Of a stretch of 64,000 nucleotides of DNA, positions 42,294-51,534 are shown one piece after another. Below the pieces are notes generated by a model that was not told the DNA's origin, made no database searches, and saw only the letters and a program-made list of their open reading frames with translations. Each line of letters starts with the position of its first letter. The stretch's first letter is position 1. The stretch lies in NCBI RefSeq assembly GCF_028274965.1, contig NZ_JAQCNO010000040.1, positions 1 through 64,000 on the forward strand, in the 5' to 3' direction. Made by a program: the position numbers and the translations under genes. This stretch comes from Natronomonas sp. (GTDB lineage Archaea; Halobacteriota; Halobacteria; Halobacteriales; Haloarculaceae).

Positions 42294-44131
42294 TGGCCGA
42301 CGACAGCATCGCCGTCGTCGATCTGGACCGCTGTCAGCCCGATCGGTGCAACTACGAGTGCGCGAACTTCTGCCCGCCGAACCGGACCGGCGAGGAGTGC
42401 ATCGTCACCCGCGAGGAGCGCCACGACGAGGGCGAACACTACGCCGGCGGGGCCGACCAGATCTCGATCTCCGAGGAGCTGTGTCTCGGCGAGACCTGCG
42501 GGATCTGCGTCGAAAAGTGCCCCTTCGACGCGATCGAGATCATCAACCTCCCGCAGGAACTCGACGAGGAGCCGACCCACCGCTACGGGGAGAACAGCTT
42601 CGCGCTCTACGGGCTCCCCGCGCCCCAGGAGGGTCGCGTGACCGGGATCCTCGGCCCCAACGGGATCGGTAAGACGACCGCGGTCCACGTGTTGGCCGAC
42701 GAGATCACGCCGAACCTCGGTCGCTTCGAGGACGAGCCCGAGTGGGACACCGTCCTCGAGGAGTACCGCGGCACCGAGCTCCAGGGGTATCTCGAGGACC
42801 TCCAGGAGGGCGACGTCACCGTCGCCCGCAAACCGCAGTACGTCGACAGGATCCCCGATACCTTCGACGGGAAGACGAGCGAACTCCTGGCCGGCGTCGA
42901 CGAGCGCGGCGTCGCCGACGACCTCGTCGAACGGCTCGGCATCAAGGCCGTCGTCGACCAGCCGATCGGTACGCTCTCTGGCGGGGAACTCCAGCGGGTC
43001 GCCCTGGCCGCCACCCTCGTCCGGGACGCCGATTTCTATTTCCTCGACGAGATCACGCCGTACCTCGACATCGGACAGCGCGTCACCGCCGCCCGCCTCG
43101 TGCAGGAACTCTCCGCCGAGGGGCGATCGATGCTCGTCGTCGAACACGACCTCGCGGTGTTGGACCTCCTCGCCGACGCCCTCCACGTCGCCTACGGCGA
43201 ACCGGGCGTCTTCGGGGTCGTCACCCCACCGAAATCGACCAAGGCCGGGATCAACCAGTACCTCACGGGCTATCTCGAAAACGAGAACATGCGGGTCCGC
43301 CCGGAGGCGATCGAGTTCGAGGAGCACGCCCCCCGGAGCGGGGGCTACGGCGACACGCTCGTCGAGTACCCACAGGTGCGGAAGTCCTACGGCGACGGCG
43401 AGTTCACCCTCGAGGTCGATTCGGGGGAGATCAGACACAACGAGGTCCTCGGCATCGTCGGGCCGAACGGGATCGGCAAATCGACGTTCGCGAAGCTGCT
43501 CGCGGGCCGGATCGACGCCGACGAGGGCGGCTTCGACGCCGACCTCGACATCTCGTATAAGCCGCAGTACGTCGAGATCGACCGCCGGATGCGCGTCGAC
43601 GCCTTCCTCCGCTCGATCACCGACGAGTTCGGCACCTCCTACTGGAACACCGAGATCGCACAGCCGCTGCAACTCGAGCGGATCATGGAGCAGAACCTCA
43701 CGGACCTCTCGGGCGGCGAGCGCCAACGCGTCGCCATCGCCGCCTGTCTCTCCCGGGAGGCGGACCTCTATCTGCTCGACGAGCCCTCCGCGCACCTCGA
43801 CGTCGAACAGCGCGTCCTCGCGACCCGGGCGATCCGGCGCTACACCGAGACCCACGACAAGACGGCGATGGTGATCGACCACGACATCTACATGATCGAT
43901 CTGCTCTCCGATCGCCTGCAGGTGTTCGATGGGACCCCGGCCGAGCGCGGCCACGCCGGCCGACCGATGGGGATGCGCGAGGGCATGAACGCCTTCCTCT
44001 CGGAGCTCGACGTCACCTTCCGCCGGGACGAGCGCACCGGCCGCCCGCGGATCAACAAGCCCGGCTCCCAGAAGGACCGCGAACAGAAACGCGAGGGCGA
44101 GTACTACTACGCGCCGACCGAAAGCGAATAA
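42293..44131 (+). CDS. rli: ABCE1/Rli ribosome recycling ATPase
   Basis: A 612-residue ABCE1. The N-terminal Fe-S domain has two ferredoxin-like cysteine sets (CQPDRCNYECANFCPP; CLGETCGICVEKCPFDA); then two ABC ATPases, Walker A GPNGIGKTT and GPNGIGKST, signatures LSGGELQR and LSGGERQR, and hinge. It splits ribosomes after termination. The start at 42293, not the earlier ORF, follows from overlap with the membrane protein. Confidence 0.96.
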   Translation: MADDSIAVVDLDRCQPDRCNYECANFCPPNRTGEECIVTREERHDEGEHYAGGADQISISEELCLGETCGICVEKCPFDAIEIINLPQELDEEPTHRYGENSFALYGLPAPQEGRVTGILGPNGIGKTTAVHVLADEITPNLGRFEDEPEWDTVLEEYRGTELQGYLEDLQEGDVTVARKPQYVDRIPDTFDGKTSELLAGVDERGVADDLVERLGIKAVVDQPIGTLSGGELQRVALAATLVRDADFYFLDEITPYLDIGQRVTAARLVQELSAEGRSMLVVEHDLAVLDLLADALHVAYGEPGVFGVVTPPKSTKAGINQYLTGYLENENMRVRPEAIEFEEHAPRSGGYGDTLVEYPQVRKSYGDGEFTLEVDSGEIRHNEVLGIVGPNGIGKSTFAKLLAGRIDADEGGFDADLDISYKPQYVEIDRRMRVDAFLRSITDEFGTSYWNTEIAQPLQLERIMEQNLTDLSGGERQRVAIAACLSREADLYLLDEPSAHLDVEQRVLATRAIRRYTETHDKTAMVIDHDIYMIDLLSDRLQVFDGTPAERGHAGRPMGMREGMNAFLSELDVTFRRDERTGRPRINKPGSQKDREQKREGEYYYAPTESE

Positions 44132-44239
44132 CCCCTCGGCGCCCGCCGTTCTCGGACGCTTTTCGACTCGCCGACCAACGCCCCGCCGGCCGCCGACCCG
44201 AACGCCTGGGTTTATCGCCCCGGCGGGCGAGACGTCTCC

Positions 44240-45538
44240 GTGCGACTCGTTCAGGTCACGATCCCGACCGGCAAGCGCCGGACGGTGCTGAAGCTCCTCG
44301 ACGACGAGGGGATCGACTACGTCGTCACCGACGAGACGAGCGGCCGGAAGTACACCGCCGTCGCGTACTTCCCGCTCCCGACGAACGCGGTCGAGCCGGT
44401 CTTGGAGAAACTCCGCGAGGCGGGGCTCGAACGGGAGGCCTACACCGTCGTCCTCAGCGCCGAAACCGTCGCCTCCGAGCGCTTCGAGGCCCTCAAGGAG
44501 AGCTACGCCGAAACGGAGGACAGCGAGGAGCGCATCGCGAGACAGGAACTCGAGGCCCGCGCCGAGGAACTGGCCTCCGCGCTGCCGACCTACGTGATCA
44601 TGACGGTCGTGTCGGCGATCATCGCCACGGCGGGGCTCCTACTCGACTCCCCGGCGACGGTCGTCGGCTCGATGGTCATCGCCCCGCTCATCGGCCCGGC
44701 GATGGCCGCCGCCGTCGGCACCGTGGTCGACGACGGCGAACTGTTCCGCCGCGGCATCAGCCTCCAGGTCCTCGGCGTCGCGCTGGCCGTCGTCTCCGCG
44801 ACGGCCTTCGCCGTGTTCGTTCAGGCGACGAACCTCGTCCCGCCCGGCCTCGATCCGCTCACGCTCTCGGAGGTCGAAGAACGGCTCTCGCCGAGCGTCC
44901 TCTCGCTGGCCGTCGCCCTCGGGGCCGGCGTCGCCGGCGCGATAAGCCTCACGACCGGCGTCTCCGCGGCCCTCGTCGGCGTGATGATCGCGGTCGCGTT
45001 GATCCCGCCGGCGGCGACGGTCGGGATCGGCATCGCGTACGGCAACCCCACGCTCGCGGTCGGGTCCGCCGTCCTCGTCGCCGTCAACGTGCTCTCGATC
45101 AACCTCGCCGCCATCGTCGTCCTGTGGTACGTCGGCTACCGGCCACAGCAGCTTTTCAAACGCGACCGGGCGAGGATCGCAACGCTGCAGCGCGTCGCCG
45201 TCCTCGTCGTTGCGATCGCGCTGTTGTCCGTGTTTCTCGGCGGCGTCACCTACGATTCCTACCGCGCCGCGACGACGGAACAGGAGATCCGAACCGGCGT
45301 TGCGACCGAACTCGCAGAGCCGACGTACTCGGGGTACGAACTCATCGAGGTCGACGTGGTGACCGACACCGACTACCTGCTGTTTCAGCACCCGACAGAC
45401 GTCGTCGTGACGGTCGGCGTTCCCCCCGACGACCCCCGGCCGGGGCTCGCGACGGCGGTTGCGACCCGCCTCGAGGCCCAACACGGCATCGCGGTCGGCG
45501 TGGACGTCCGCTATCTCGAGGTCGAACGCTCCGGGTGA
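44240..45538 (+). CDS. TIGR00341/DUF389 membrane protein
   Basis: A 432-residue protein: a cytosolic N-terminal ACT-like ~100 residues (MRLVQVTIPTGKRRTVLKLLDDEGIDYVVTDE), then the DUF389 core of six or so helices (VIMTVVSAIIATAGLLLDSPATVVGSMVIAPLIGPAMAAAVG, GVAGAISLTTGVSAALVGVMIAVALIPPAATVGIG), then a C-terminal extracytoplasmic domain. Function of the family unknown. GTG start with tttatcgc about 25 nt upstream. Confidence 0.88.
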   Translation: MRLVQVTIPTGKRRTVLKLLDDEGIDYVVTDETSGRKYTAVAYFPLPTNAVEPVLEKLREAGLEREAYTVVLSAETVASERFEALKESYAETEDSEERIARQELEARAEELASALPTYVIMTVVSAIIATAGLLLDSPATVVGSMVIAPLIGPAMAAAVGTVVDDGELFRRGISLQVLGVALAVVSATAFAVFVQATNLVPPGLDPLTLSEVEERLSPSVLSLAVALGAGVAGAISLTTGVSAALVGVMIAVALIPPAATVGIGIAYGNPTLAVGSAVLVAVNVLSINLAAIVVLWYVGYRPQQLFKRDRARIATLQRVAVLVVAIALLSVFLGGVTYDSYRAATTEQEIRTGVATELAEPTYSGYELIEVDVVTDTDYLLFQHPTDVVVTVGVPPDDPRPGLATAVATRLEAQHGIAVGVDVRYLEVERSG

Positions 45539-45556
45539 CGGCCCTCGGGGACCGCT

Positions 45557-45584
45557 TGAGCGATCGGTCAAACGATCGTTTGAC
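45557..45584. promoter_or_regulatory. Double overlapping palindrome, candidate operator
   Basis: Reads ttgagcgatcggtcaaacga then tcgtttga: two palindromes sharing the middle tcaa. The right one, gtcaaacgatcgtttgac (45567-45584), is a perfect 18-bp palindrome. The left, TTGAgCGATCGgTCAA, is near-perfect. The consensus TTGAnCGATCGnTCAA is TetR-operator-like. It lies 41-69 bp upstream of the SIMPL gene ATG, adjoining a possible TATA box (aggtatacc). Confidence 0.75.
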
Positions 45585-45625
45585 GTTTCGCGAGGTATAC
45601 CACCGAACCGGGTCTCGGTGGGCGT

Positions 45626-46375
45626 ATGCACCGAAAACGGTTCGCCACACTGATCGTTCTCGCGTCGCTCGTTGCGATGGCGCTCGTCGGCGTCGCCGTC
45701 GTCTCGCCGACCGGCGCGAACGCCCCGACGGAGCGCGGTGACAGCACCATCACCGTCAGCGCCACCGGCGAGGCGTCGGCCCCGCCGGATCGCGCCCTCG
45801 TCCGGGTCGCCGTGACCGCGACCGGCGACGACGCCGGGGCGGTCCGTGAGGACATCGCGGCCGACGCCGACGCGCTCCGGGAGGCGCTCGCGGACGCCGG
45901 GGTTGCCGAGGGGGCCTACGAGACGACCGAGTACCGGATCGCAGAGCCCCGCCGCCCGCCGGAGAGACGGGACGGACCCGCCCCCGCCTACCGCGGCGTC
46001 CACGGCTTCGAGGTGACGCTTTCGGACCCCGACCGCACCGGCGCGGTCGTCGACGCGGTGGTCGACGCCGGCGCCGAGATCGAGGGCGTCGAGTTCACGC
46101 TCTCGGACGCCGAGAGGAACGAACTCCGCGGGGAGGCGATCGAGGTCGCGATGGCCGACGCCCGATCGCAGGCCGAGACCATCGCCCGCAACGGCGACCT
46201 CCGCGTGACCGGCGTCCGGCGCGTCGACGCCTCACAGCGCCGGTTCAGCCCCGTCCGGTACGACGCCGAGGCGGGCGACGCTGCGGCCCCGAGCGAGAGC
46301 GCACTCGACGGCGGCGACGTCTCCGTGACCTACGAGGTCACCGTTGGGCACAACGCGACTTCGGTTTCGCCCTGA
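45626..46375 (+). CDS. SIMPL-domain (DUF541) exported protein
   Basis: A 249-residue protein: N-terminal signal/anchor helix (FATLIVLASLVAMALVGVAVVSPTGA) and a SIMPL domain (ITVSATGEASAPPDRALVRVAVTATGDDAGAVREDIAADADALREAL; VNAPLYRGVHGFEV-like). Related proteins bind outer-membrane or extracytoplasmic partners; function in archaea unknown. It lies behind a strong double palindrome. Confidence 0.85.
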   Translation: MHRKRFATLIVLASLVAMALVGVAVVSPTGANAPTERGDSTITVSATGEASAPPDRALVRVAVTATGDDAGAVREDIAADADALREALADAGVAEGAYETTEYRIAEPRRPPERRDGPAPAYRGVHGFEVTLSDPDRTGAVVDAVVDAGAEIEGVEFTLSDAERNELRGEAIEVAMADARSQAETIARNGDLRVTGVRRVDASQRRFSPVRYDAEAGDAAAPSESALDGGDVSVTYEVTVGHNATSVSP

Positions 46376-46429
46376 TCGCCCAGCGGGCGCTGGGCGCTTC
46401 GGATCTTTCGGATCGGATCGCCGGCCCAC

Positions 46430-47407
46430 TCAGGACTCGAAGGGCAACTCCGGTTCGTGGCCGACGGCCTCGATCGCGGCCGCGAGGACCGCCTCGACGC
46501 CCTCGCCGGTCTCGACGCTCATGTAGTGGTCCGCCTCGACGTCCGTCGAGCAATCGGACTTGTTGCAGACGACGAGGACCGGGACCTCGAAGGTCGCCTC
46601 GACGTCCGCGAGGAGATCCGACTGCGCGCCGATCGGGTACCCGCACTCGCCGCTGGCGTCGAGCACGAAAAGCACCGCGTCGGCCAGGTGCGTCAGCGCC
46701 GACACCGCCTGCGATTCGATCGCGTTGCGCTCCTCGGCCGGCCGATCGAGCAGCCCGGGTGTGTCGATCAACTGGTACCGGACGTGGTTCCGCTCGAGGT
46801 GGCCGACGTCGATCCGCGTCGTCGTGTAGGGGTAGGCGGCCGTCTCGTTTCGGGCGTTCGTCACCCGGTTGACGAACGACGACTTCCCGACGTTCGGGTA
46901 GCCGGCGACGACGATCGCGGGTTCGTCCTCCCGGATGTCCGGCAGCGTTTTGAGGGCGTCGCGGGCCGCCCCGATCGCCAGCAGGTCGGGCTCGACCTGC
47001 TCCGTCACGTCCGCGAGACGGGCGAAGGCCTGCTTGCGGAGCTTCCGGGCCGTGCCGGTGTCGGCGGTCCGGATCCGGCCGTGGTACTCGCCTCTGATGT
47101 CGTCGGTCTGCCGGGAGGCCCACATCACCTCCGAGAGGTGCTCTCTGAGCCGGTTGACGCCGCCGACGTCCGTGTCCGAAAGCGTCGCGTCCGCGAACTC
47201 GTAATAGAAGTCCCCCACGGTATCGAAATCGGGCCAGGAGGTCACGACGTTGCCGAGGTTGTCCGAGAGGATGTTCGCGGCCGTCTGTAGCATCGACTCC
47301 TGGGCCTCCTTGCCGGTCTTGGCCCGCCCCGCCCGTGCCGCCCGAGAGAACGCCTTGTCGACCAGCTCCTCCGACCGGGGCGTCGTCGGAAGGTCCTCGA
47401 AGTGCAT
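46430..47407 (-). CDS. Nog1-like ribosome-assembly GTPase
   Basis: A 325-residue GTPase. G1 GYPNVGKSSFVN, G3 DTPGLLD and G4 NKSD define an Obg/Nog1-type G domain preceded by a helical N-terminal ~150 residues (TPRSEELVDKAFSRAARAGRAKTGKEAQESML). Archaeal Nog1-family proteins act in large ribosomal subunit assembly. Single gene. Confidence 0.9.
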   Translation of the reverse strand: MHFEDLPTTPRSEELVDKAFSRAARAGRAKTGKEAQESMLQTAANILSDNLGNVVTSWPDFDTVGDFYYEFADATLSDTDVGGVNRLREHLSEVMWASRQTDDIRGEYHGRIRTADTGTARKLRKQAFARLADVTEQVEPDLLAIGAARDALKTLPDIREDEPAIVVAGYPNVGKSSFVNRVTNARNETAAYPYTTTRIDVGHLERNHVRYQLIDTPGLLDRPAEERNAIESQAVSALTHLADAVLFVLDASGECGYPIGAQSDLLADVEATFEVPVLVVCNKSDCSTDVEADHYMSVETGEGVEAVLAAAIEAVGHEPELPFES

Positions 47408-47512
47408 ACCACCGCTTGTGTGTCGCGGCTTATAAGCGGCGTGTCTCCCGCCGACGCGGGTGATTTCGCGGGGTACGGCTCCCGGGCCGACGGGCGGCGT
47501 CGGGGGCCGCGC

Positions 47513-48028
47513 TCAGAGCATCTCCAGGGCGTCGTCGACGGAGAGATCGCCCCGCCGCACCGCGCTCAGCACGTCGCGCCTGTCGTCGCTCTCGGCGCGG
47601 ACCGAGACCTCTTCGAGGGTCACCTTCCGGGACTCGCCGGTGAACTCGGCGAAATCGGTGCCGTCGGCGAGCGCCGTCTCCTTTTTGACCCGGTAGTTGC
47701 CGCCGTCGGTCTCGTAGAGCTCCCCGGGGTGAAAGAAGTACCACTCCTCGCGATCGAACCGGACGCCAACCCGGGGGTTCGCACCGAAGTTCCGCGCGAA
47801 GTAGACGAGCGCCTCGATCTCCTCGCCGGTGAGATAGATCGGATCGCCGGCGGAGGACTTGGCCTCGATCGCGTAGAACGTCCCGCCGTCGCCGGCGAGC
47901 ACGTCGGGCAGCTCCCGCTCCGTTGCGCTCCCCGACGCCGGCGCGCGCATGACCGCGAAGCCGGCCTCGTCGAGCGCCGTCACGAGTTCGCGCTCCCTGC
48001 GATCGCCCTTCGCGTTCGGGTTCGCCAT
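47513..48028 (-). CDS. hjc: Holliday junction resolvase Hjc
   Basis: A 171-residue archaeal Hjc. The nuclease core is [24 protein letters not shown] with the catalytic Glu, [11 protein letters not shown] with Asp and AIEAKSS with Glu/Lys. A C-terminal extension of about 45 residues beyond the resolvase core is somewhat longer than the shorter members. attttaagc-like TATA element (about 48055) lies 25 nt upstream. Divergent from the nucleoside phosphorylase gene. Confidence 0.92.
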   Translation of the reverse strand: MANPNAKGDRRERELVTALDEAGFAVMRAPASGSATERELPDVLAGDGGTFYAIEAKSSAGDPIYLTGEEIEALVYFARNFGANPRVGVRFDREEWYFFHPGELYETDGGNYRVKKETALADGTDFAEFTGESRKVTLEEVSVRAESDDRRDVLSAVRRGDLSVDDALEML

Positions 48029-48157
48029 CACCGACCGTTCCGTGGCGGGCGGGCTTAAATGACGCCCTCCGGCTCCCCGCCGCGCTCTCGGATCCATCCG
48101 CTTGAGGACCCGCTCGGCACCGACGGCCCTTTCGACGCGGCCCACAAAGCGCCCGGC

Positions 48158-49003
48158 ATGACCGTCGATCCCGACGCCCTCGTGTTACCGGCCTTCGAGG
48201 ACCTCGCCGACCTCCCCGGCGAGGCGACCCCGTGGCACAACGCCTACGACCTCGATCGGTCCGCGTCGATCGACGGCGTGCCGCCCCCGGTCAGGTACGG
48301 GGACCGCGGGGTCGCCGTGGTCCCGACGGGGATCGGCAAGACGGCGGCCGCGACGACGACCGCCGCCCTCTGTTCGAGCCCCCGGATCGACCTCGACGGC
48401 GCGCTCGTCCTCTCCGTCGGCGCGGCCGGGGGCCCGCCGGCGCTTCCGATCGGCTCCGTCGTCGTCGCCGACACGATCGTCGATTGGGACGACAAGTGCC
48501 GGGTCGACCCCGACGACGAGGGCTCACTCGCGTTGAACCCCTACACCGACGAGGGGGCCTTCGAACTCGACGCCGGCTTGCTCGAGGAGGCCCGGGCGGC
48601 CGCCGACGCCGTCGACCTCTCCGAGGGGCCCGACCGCGGAACGCGCAGTTCCGACGCCGCACCGGACCCGCCGACGATCGCGGGCGGGACGAACCTCTGT
48701 GGGGACGAACTCTGGCACGGCCGCGAACTCGCCGCGCAGGCGGCGTGGCTCGTCGAGGCCAACGAGGCCGGACCGTACCGGGCGACCGAGATGGAGGACG
48801 CCGGGACCGCGGCGGCCCTCGAGCGCTTCGGCCGCCTCGATCGGTACCTCAGCGTCCGGGGGATCTCGAACCACGACCGCCCGCCGGCCGGCGTGCCCGC
48901 CCGGGAGTCGCTGCTCGATCCCGGGTTCGAGGCGGGGTTCGGCCCCGCGATCGAAAACGCCGTCCGGGTCGCCCGGAGCGTGATCGAAGACCTCGCGGCG
49001 TGA
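48158..49003 (+). CDS. Purine nucleoside permease/phosphorylase-like protein
   Basis: A 281-residue protein of the nucleoside phosphorylase superfamily: [85 protein letters not shown] and RGISNHD. Start here because the longer frame (ATG 48059) adds proline-rich residues that look like leader DNA, and the divergent hjc TATA lies there. Some members are annotated as nucleoside permeases, but I see no signal peptide. Substrate not certain. Confidence 0.75.
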   Translation: MTVDPDALVLPAFEDLADLPGEATPWHNAYDLDRSASIDGVPPPVRYGDRGVAVVPTGIGKTAAATTTAALCSSPRIDLDGALVLSVGAAGGPPALPIGSVVVADTIVDWDDKCRVDPDDEGSLALNPYTDEGAFELDAGLLEEARAAADAVDLSEGPDRGTRSSDAAPDPPTIAGGTNLCGDELWHGRELAAQAAWLVEANEAGPYRATEMEDAGTAAALERFGRLDRYLSVRGISNHDRPPAGVPARESLLDPGFEAGFGPAIENAVRVARSVIEDLAA

Positions 49004-49137
49004 CGCGTCGACGGAACGCCCACACGCCCTCGCCGGCGCTCACGGAGGGACGGACGCAGGCGCAGACTCGGGCGCAGCGGAAACAAACGTAGACGCGGAG
49101 GCGGACACGAACACGGCGCGCGAGACCCCGACCCGCG

Positions 49138-50037
49138 TCACCGCGAGAGCCCGACCTGGTTGCGGAGGTCGTAGGGGTGTTCGCCGGTGATCCACTCGAA
49201 GAGATACCCCTTCGTTGCCCGGTGGGTCCGGACGCCGTCGTGGCCCGTCTCGAGGGTGACGTTCGTCGCGCCGTCGAGTTCGGGGCTCTCCTCGCAGCGC
49301 CAAAACAGCGCGTCGTCGGCCCCGCGGAGCGTGTAGTAGTCGGTGTCGCCCGGCGTCTCGTCGCGGTTGAGGACCGAAAGCGGGTGGTTCTCCATGTCCT
49401 CGTAGTCCGCGCGAAGCACCGGGCTCACCTGGTAGCCGTGGCTCCTGATCCCGGCCTCGTCACACCAGATGTTGAACACCGTCCCGTGGTTCGGCCCGGC
49501 CAACCCGACGAGGGTGTCGACCCACTCGTAGCGGTCGCGACTCGCGAGCCAGTACCGGAGGCCCGTGACGCCGAGGCTGTGGCCGACGACGGCGACCGAC
49601 TCCGCGCCGGTGTGCTCCCGGACCCGCCCGACGAAGTCGTCCAACTGTTCGGCCATCTCCCGGTGGGTCGACGCCCCCTCCCGGAAGGAGATGGCCCACA
49701 GGTCGTCGCCGCCGTACCCGCGCCGCAAAAAGAACTCGGCGTGTGACTCCCAATCGCAGGCGTCCCGCTGGGTCCCGTGGACGAACACGACCGGCGTCGG
49801 GGACGCGTCGCCCTCGAAGGCGCCGGCCGGCCCGTCGACGCCGTGGAACGCCCGTCCACCCCAGCCGCCGTACTCGCCGTCCGTCGACCACGGGAGCCGG
49901 TCGTCGTCCGTCCGGTCGTGCTCGCAGTCGACGACGCATCCGTCGTTGCGCCGGGAGCGCCGCAACCGCCGGAGGATCCGAAGCACCGCTGGCGAGAAGG
50001 GCCATCCACGCGTCGCTGTCTCCGTGAACATGCTCAT
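49138..50037 (-). CDS. Class-2-lipase-like alpha/beta hydrolase (paralogue B)
   Basis: A 299-residue hydrolase, closely similar to 30035-30907: both have the DGCxVDCEHDRTDD block, VFVHGTQRDACDWESHAEFFLRRGY, the nucleophile VVGHSLGVTGLRYWL and GADDALFWRCEES. No signal peptide. A second start two codons on (MFTET) is possible. Transcribed in the same direction as, and immediately downstream of, the phaE-phaC operon, so a role in PHA turnover is attractive but unproven. Confidence 0.82.
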   Translation of the reverse strand: MSMFTETATRGWPFSPAVLRILRRLRRSRRNDGCVVDCEHDRTDDDRLPWSTDGEYGGWGGRAFHGVDGPAGAFEGDASPTPVVFVHGTQRDACDWESHAEFFLRRGYGGDDLWAISFREGASTHREMAEQLDDFVGRVREHTGAESVAVVGHSLGVTGLRYWLASRDRYEWVDTLVGLAGPNHGTVFNIWCDEAGIRSHGYQVSPVLRADYEDMENHPLSVLNRDETPGDTDYYTLRGADDALFWRCEESPELDGATNVTLETGHDGVRTHRATKGYLFEWITGEHPYDLRNQVGLSR

Positions 50038-50217
50038 GATCGTCGCCCGTGTCCCGGCCGCCGTCGGGGATCACCCCACCGGCCGGCGGTCTGCGACCCG
50101 GACGTTCTTACGCACCGAACGGTCTATCATTATTTATATGCTGCGATGGGCACGCCCGGCGTTTCGACCCCGAGGGCGACCCGGTCCGGCGGCCCCCGTT
50201 CCGTCCGGTGCGCCCGG

Positions 50218-51534
50218 CTACTCCGTTCCGCCTTCGGCCCGCTCGACCCACTCCCTGAGGCGGCCCTCGGGGACGTCGATCCCCCCGGCGAGCGCCGCGG
50301 GGTCGACGCCCTCGAGATCGCCGACGGTGTCGATCCCGGCCGCTCGGAGCCGCCCCGCGTAGGTCGGGCCGATCCCGTCGACGTCCTCGAGACCCCGCCT
50401 GCGTTCCGCCTCGGATTCGGCCCCGGAGCCGTCCCCGCCGGCCCCCTCCTCAAGCCGGGAACGCTCCTCGTACCACGCACAGACGTCCGGCCACAGATCG
50501 CCGTGTGCGCGCCCCGAAACGGCGAGGCCCATGTGTCCGGTGTCGGCCTCGAAGACGGCCGGATCGCCCGGAAGCACCCCGGTGAACGCCCGCTGTGCCT
50601 CCGGCGGGACGACGTGGTCGTAGTTGCCGATCACCTGAACGATCGGCATCGTCAGGTTCCCGAGGTCCGCGTGCCTGCCGCCGACGTACATCTCGTTGTT
50701 CGAGATCGACTCCTCGTGGTAGACCGCATCGACGAAATCGACGAGCAGCTGCCCCGGGATGTCGATGCTCTCGTCGATCCACTTCTCCATCCGGGCGAAG
50801 TTCCCAACGAAGTCCTCGTCCTCGATGCCGTCGAAAAAGCGCAGGTACTTCGTGAGGTTGTCCGCGACCGGCTCCCGCAGCGAGAAGCCGGCGTCGACGT
50901 ACTCCGCCGGGGCGTTCCCGTAGGTGTCGACGAGGCTCCGCACGTCGAAGAAGTCCTCGCCGACCCACTGATCGAGCACGCTGTCGGTGTCCCGGAGGCC
51001 GACGGAGATCGCCATGAGCCCGAGGGTGTGGACCTTCTCGGGGTACAGCGCGGCGTACAGCACCGACATCGCCCCGCCCATGCAGTACCCGAGGTGGTTG
51101 ATCGCCTCCCGTCCGGAGCGGTCCCTGACGACGTCGACGCAGTTGTCGATGTAGCGATCGACGTAGTCTTCGAAGGTGAGATGGCGGTCCATCAGCGACG
51201 GCTCGTTCCAGTCGATCATGTAGACGTCGAACCCGTGATCGAGGAGCGTCCGGACGACCGAACGTTCCGGCTGGAGATCGAGGATGAACGGCTTGTTGAA
51301 AAGCGCGTACACGATGAGGATCGGCACGTCGTGTTGCTCGTCCGTCCGTGACTCGTAGTGGAGAAGTTCGAGTTTGTTCTCCTCGTAGACCACCTCGCTC
51401 GGCGTCTGTCCCACCTCGACGTCGGCGACCCGTCTGTTCGCGTCGTCGACGCGGGCGAGCTTTTCGAGGAACTCCCCCGCGTTCTCCCAGGTCTGGCGCT
51501 GGAGGTCGAACGCGGTCTCCGGCGGGGTGCTCAT
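50218..51534 (-). CDS. phaC: Class III polyhydroxyalkanoate synthase PhaC with HhH tail
   Basis: A 438-residue PHA synthase catalytic subunit. The lipase-like nucleophile box is LGYCMGGAMS, with Cys in place of Ser; catalytic Asp and His lie in IGNYDHVVPPEA and ADTGHMGLAVSG. The last ~50 residues (GLEDVDGIGPTYAGRLRAAGIDTVGDLEGV) are a helix-hairpin-helix repeat unrelated to the synthase fold. Start overlaps the phaE stop by ATGA. With PhaE it polymerises hydroxyacyl-CoA into storage granules. Confidence 0.93.
   Translation of the reverse strand: MSTPPETAFDLQRQTWENAGEFLEKLARVDDANRRVADVEVGQTPSEVVYEENKLELLHYESRTDEQHDVPILIVYALFNKPFILDLQPERSVVRTLLDHGFDVYMIDWNEPSLMDRHLTFEDYVDRYIDNCVDVVRDRSGREAINHLGYCMGGAMSVLYAALYPEKVHTLGLMAISVGLRDTDSVLDQWVGEDFFDVRSLVDTYGNAPAEYVDAGFSLREPVADNLTKYLRFFDGIEDEDFVGNFARMEKWIDESIDIPGQLLVDFVDAVYHEESISNNEMYVGGRHADLGNLTMPIVQVIGNYDHVVPPEAQRAFTGVLPGDPAVFEADTGHMGLAVSGRAHGDLWPDVCAWYEERSRLEEGAGGDGSGAESEAERRRGLEDVDGIGPTYAGRLRAAGIDTVGDLEGVDPAALAGGIDVPEGRLREWVERAEGGTE

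Noticed and set aside
48059-48157. Use of ATG 48059 as the start of the nucleoside phosphorylase-like gene
   Set aside because: The first 33 codons are proline-rich without family similarity, and the region houses the divergent hjc promoter.
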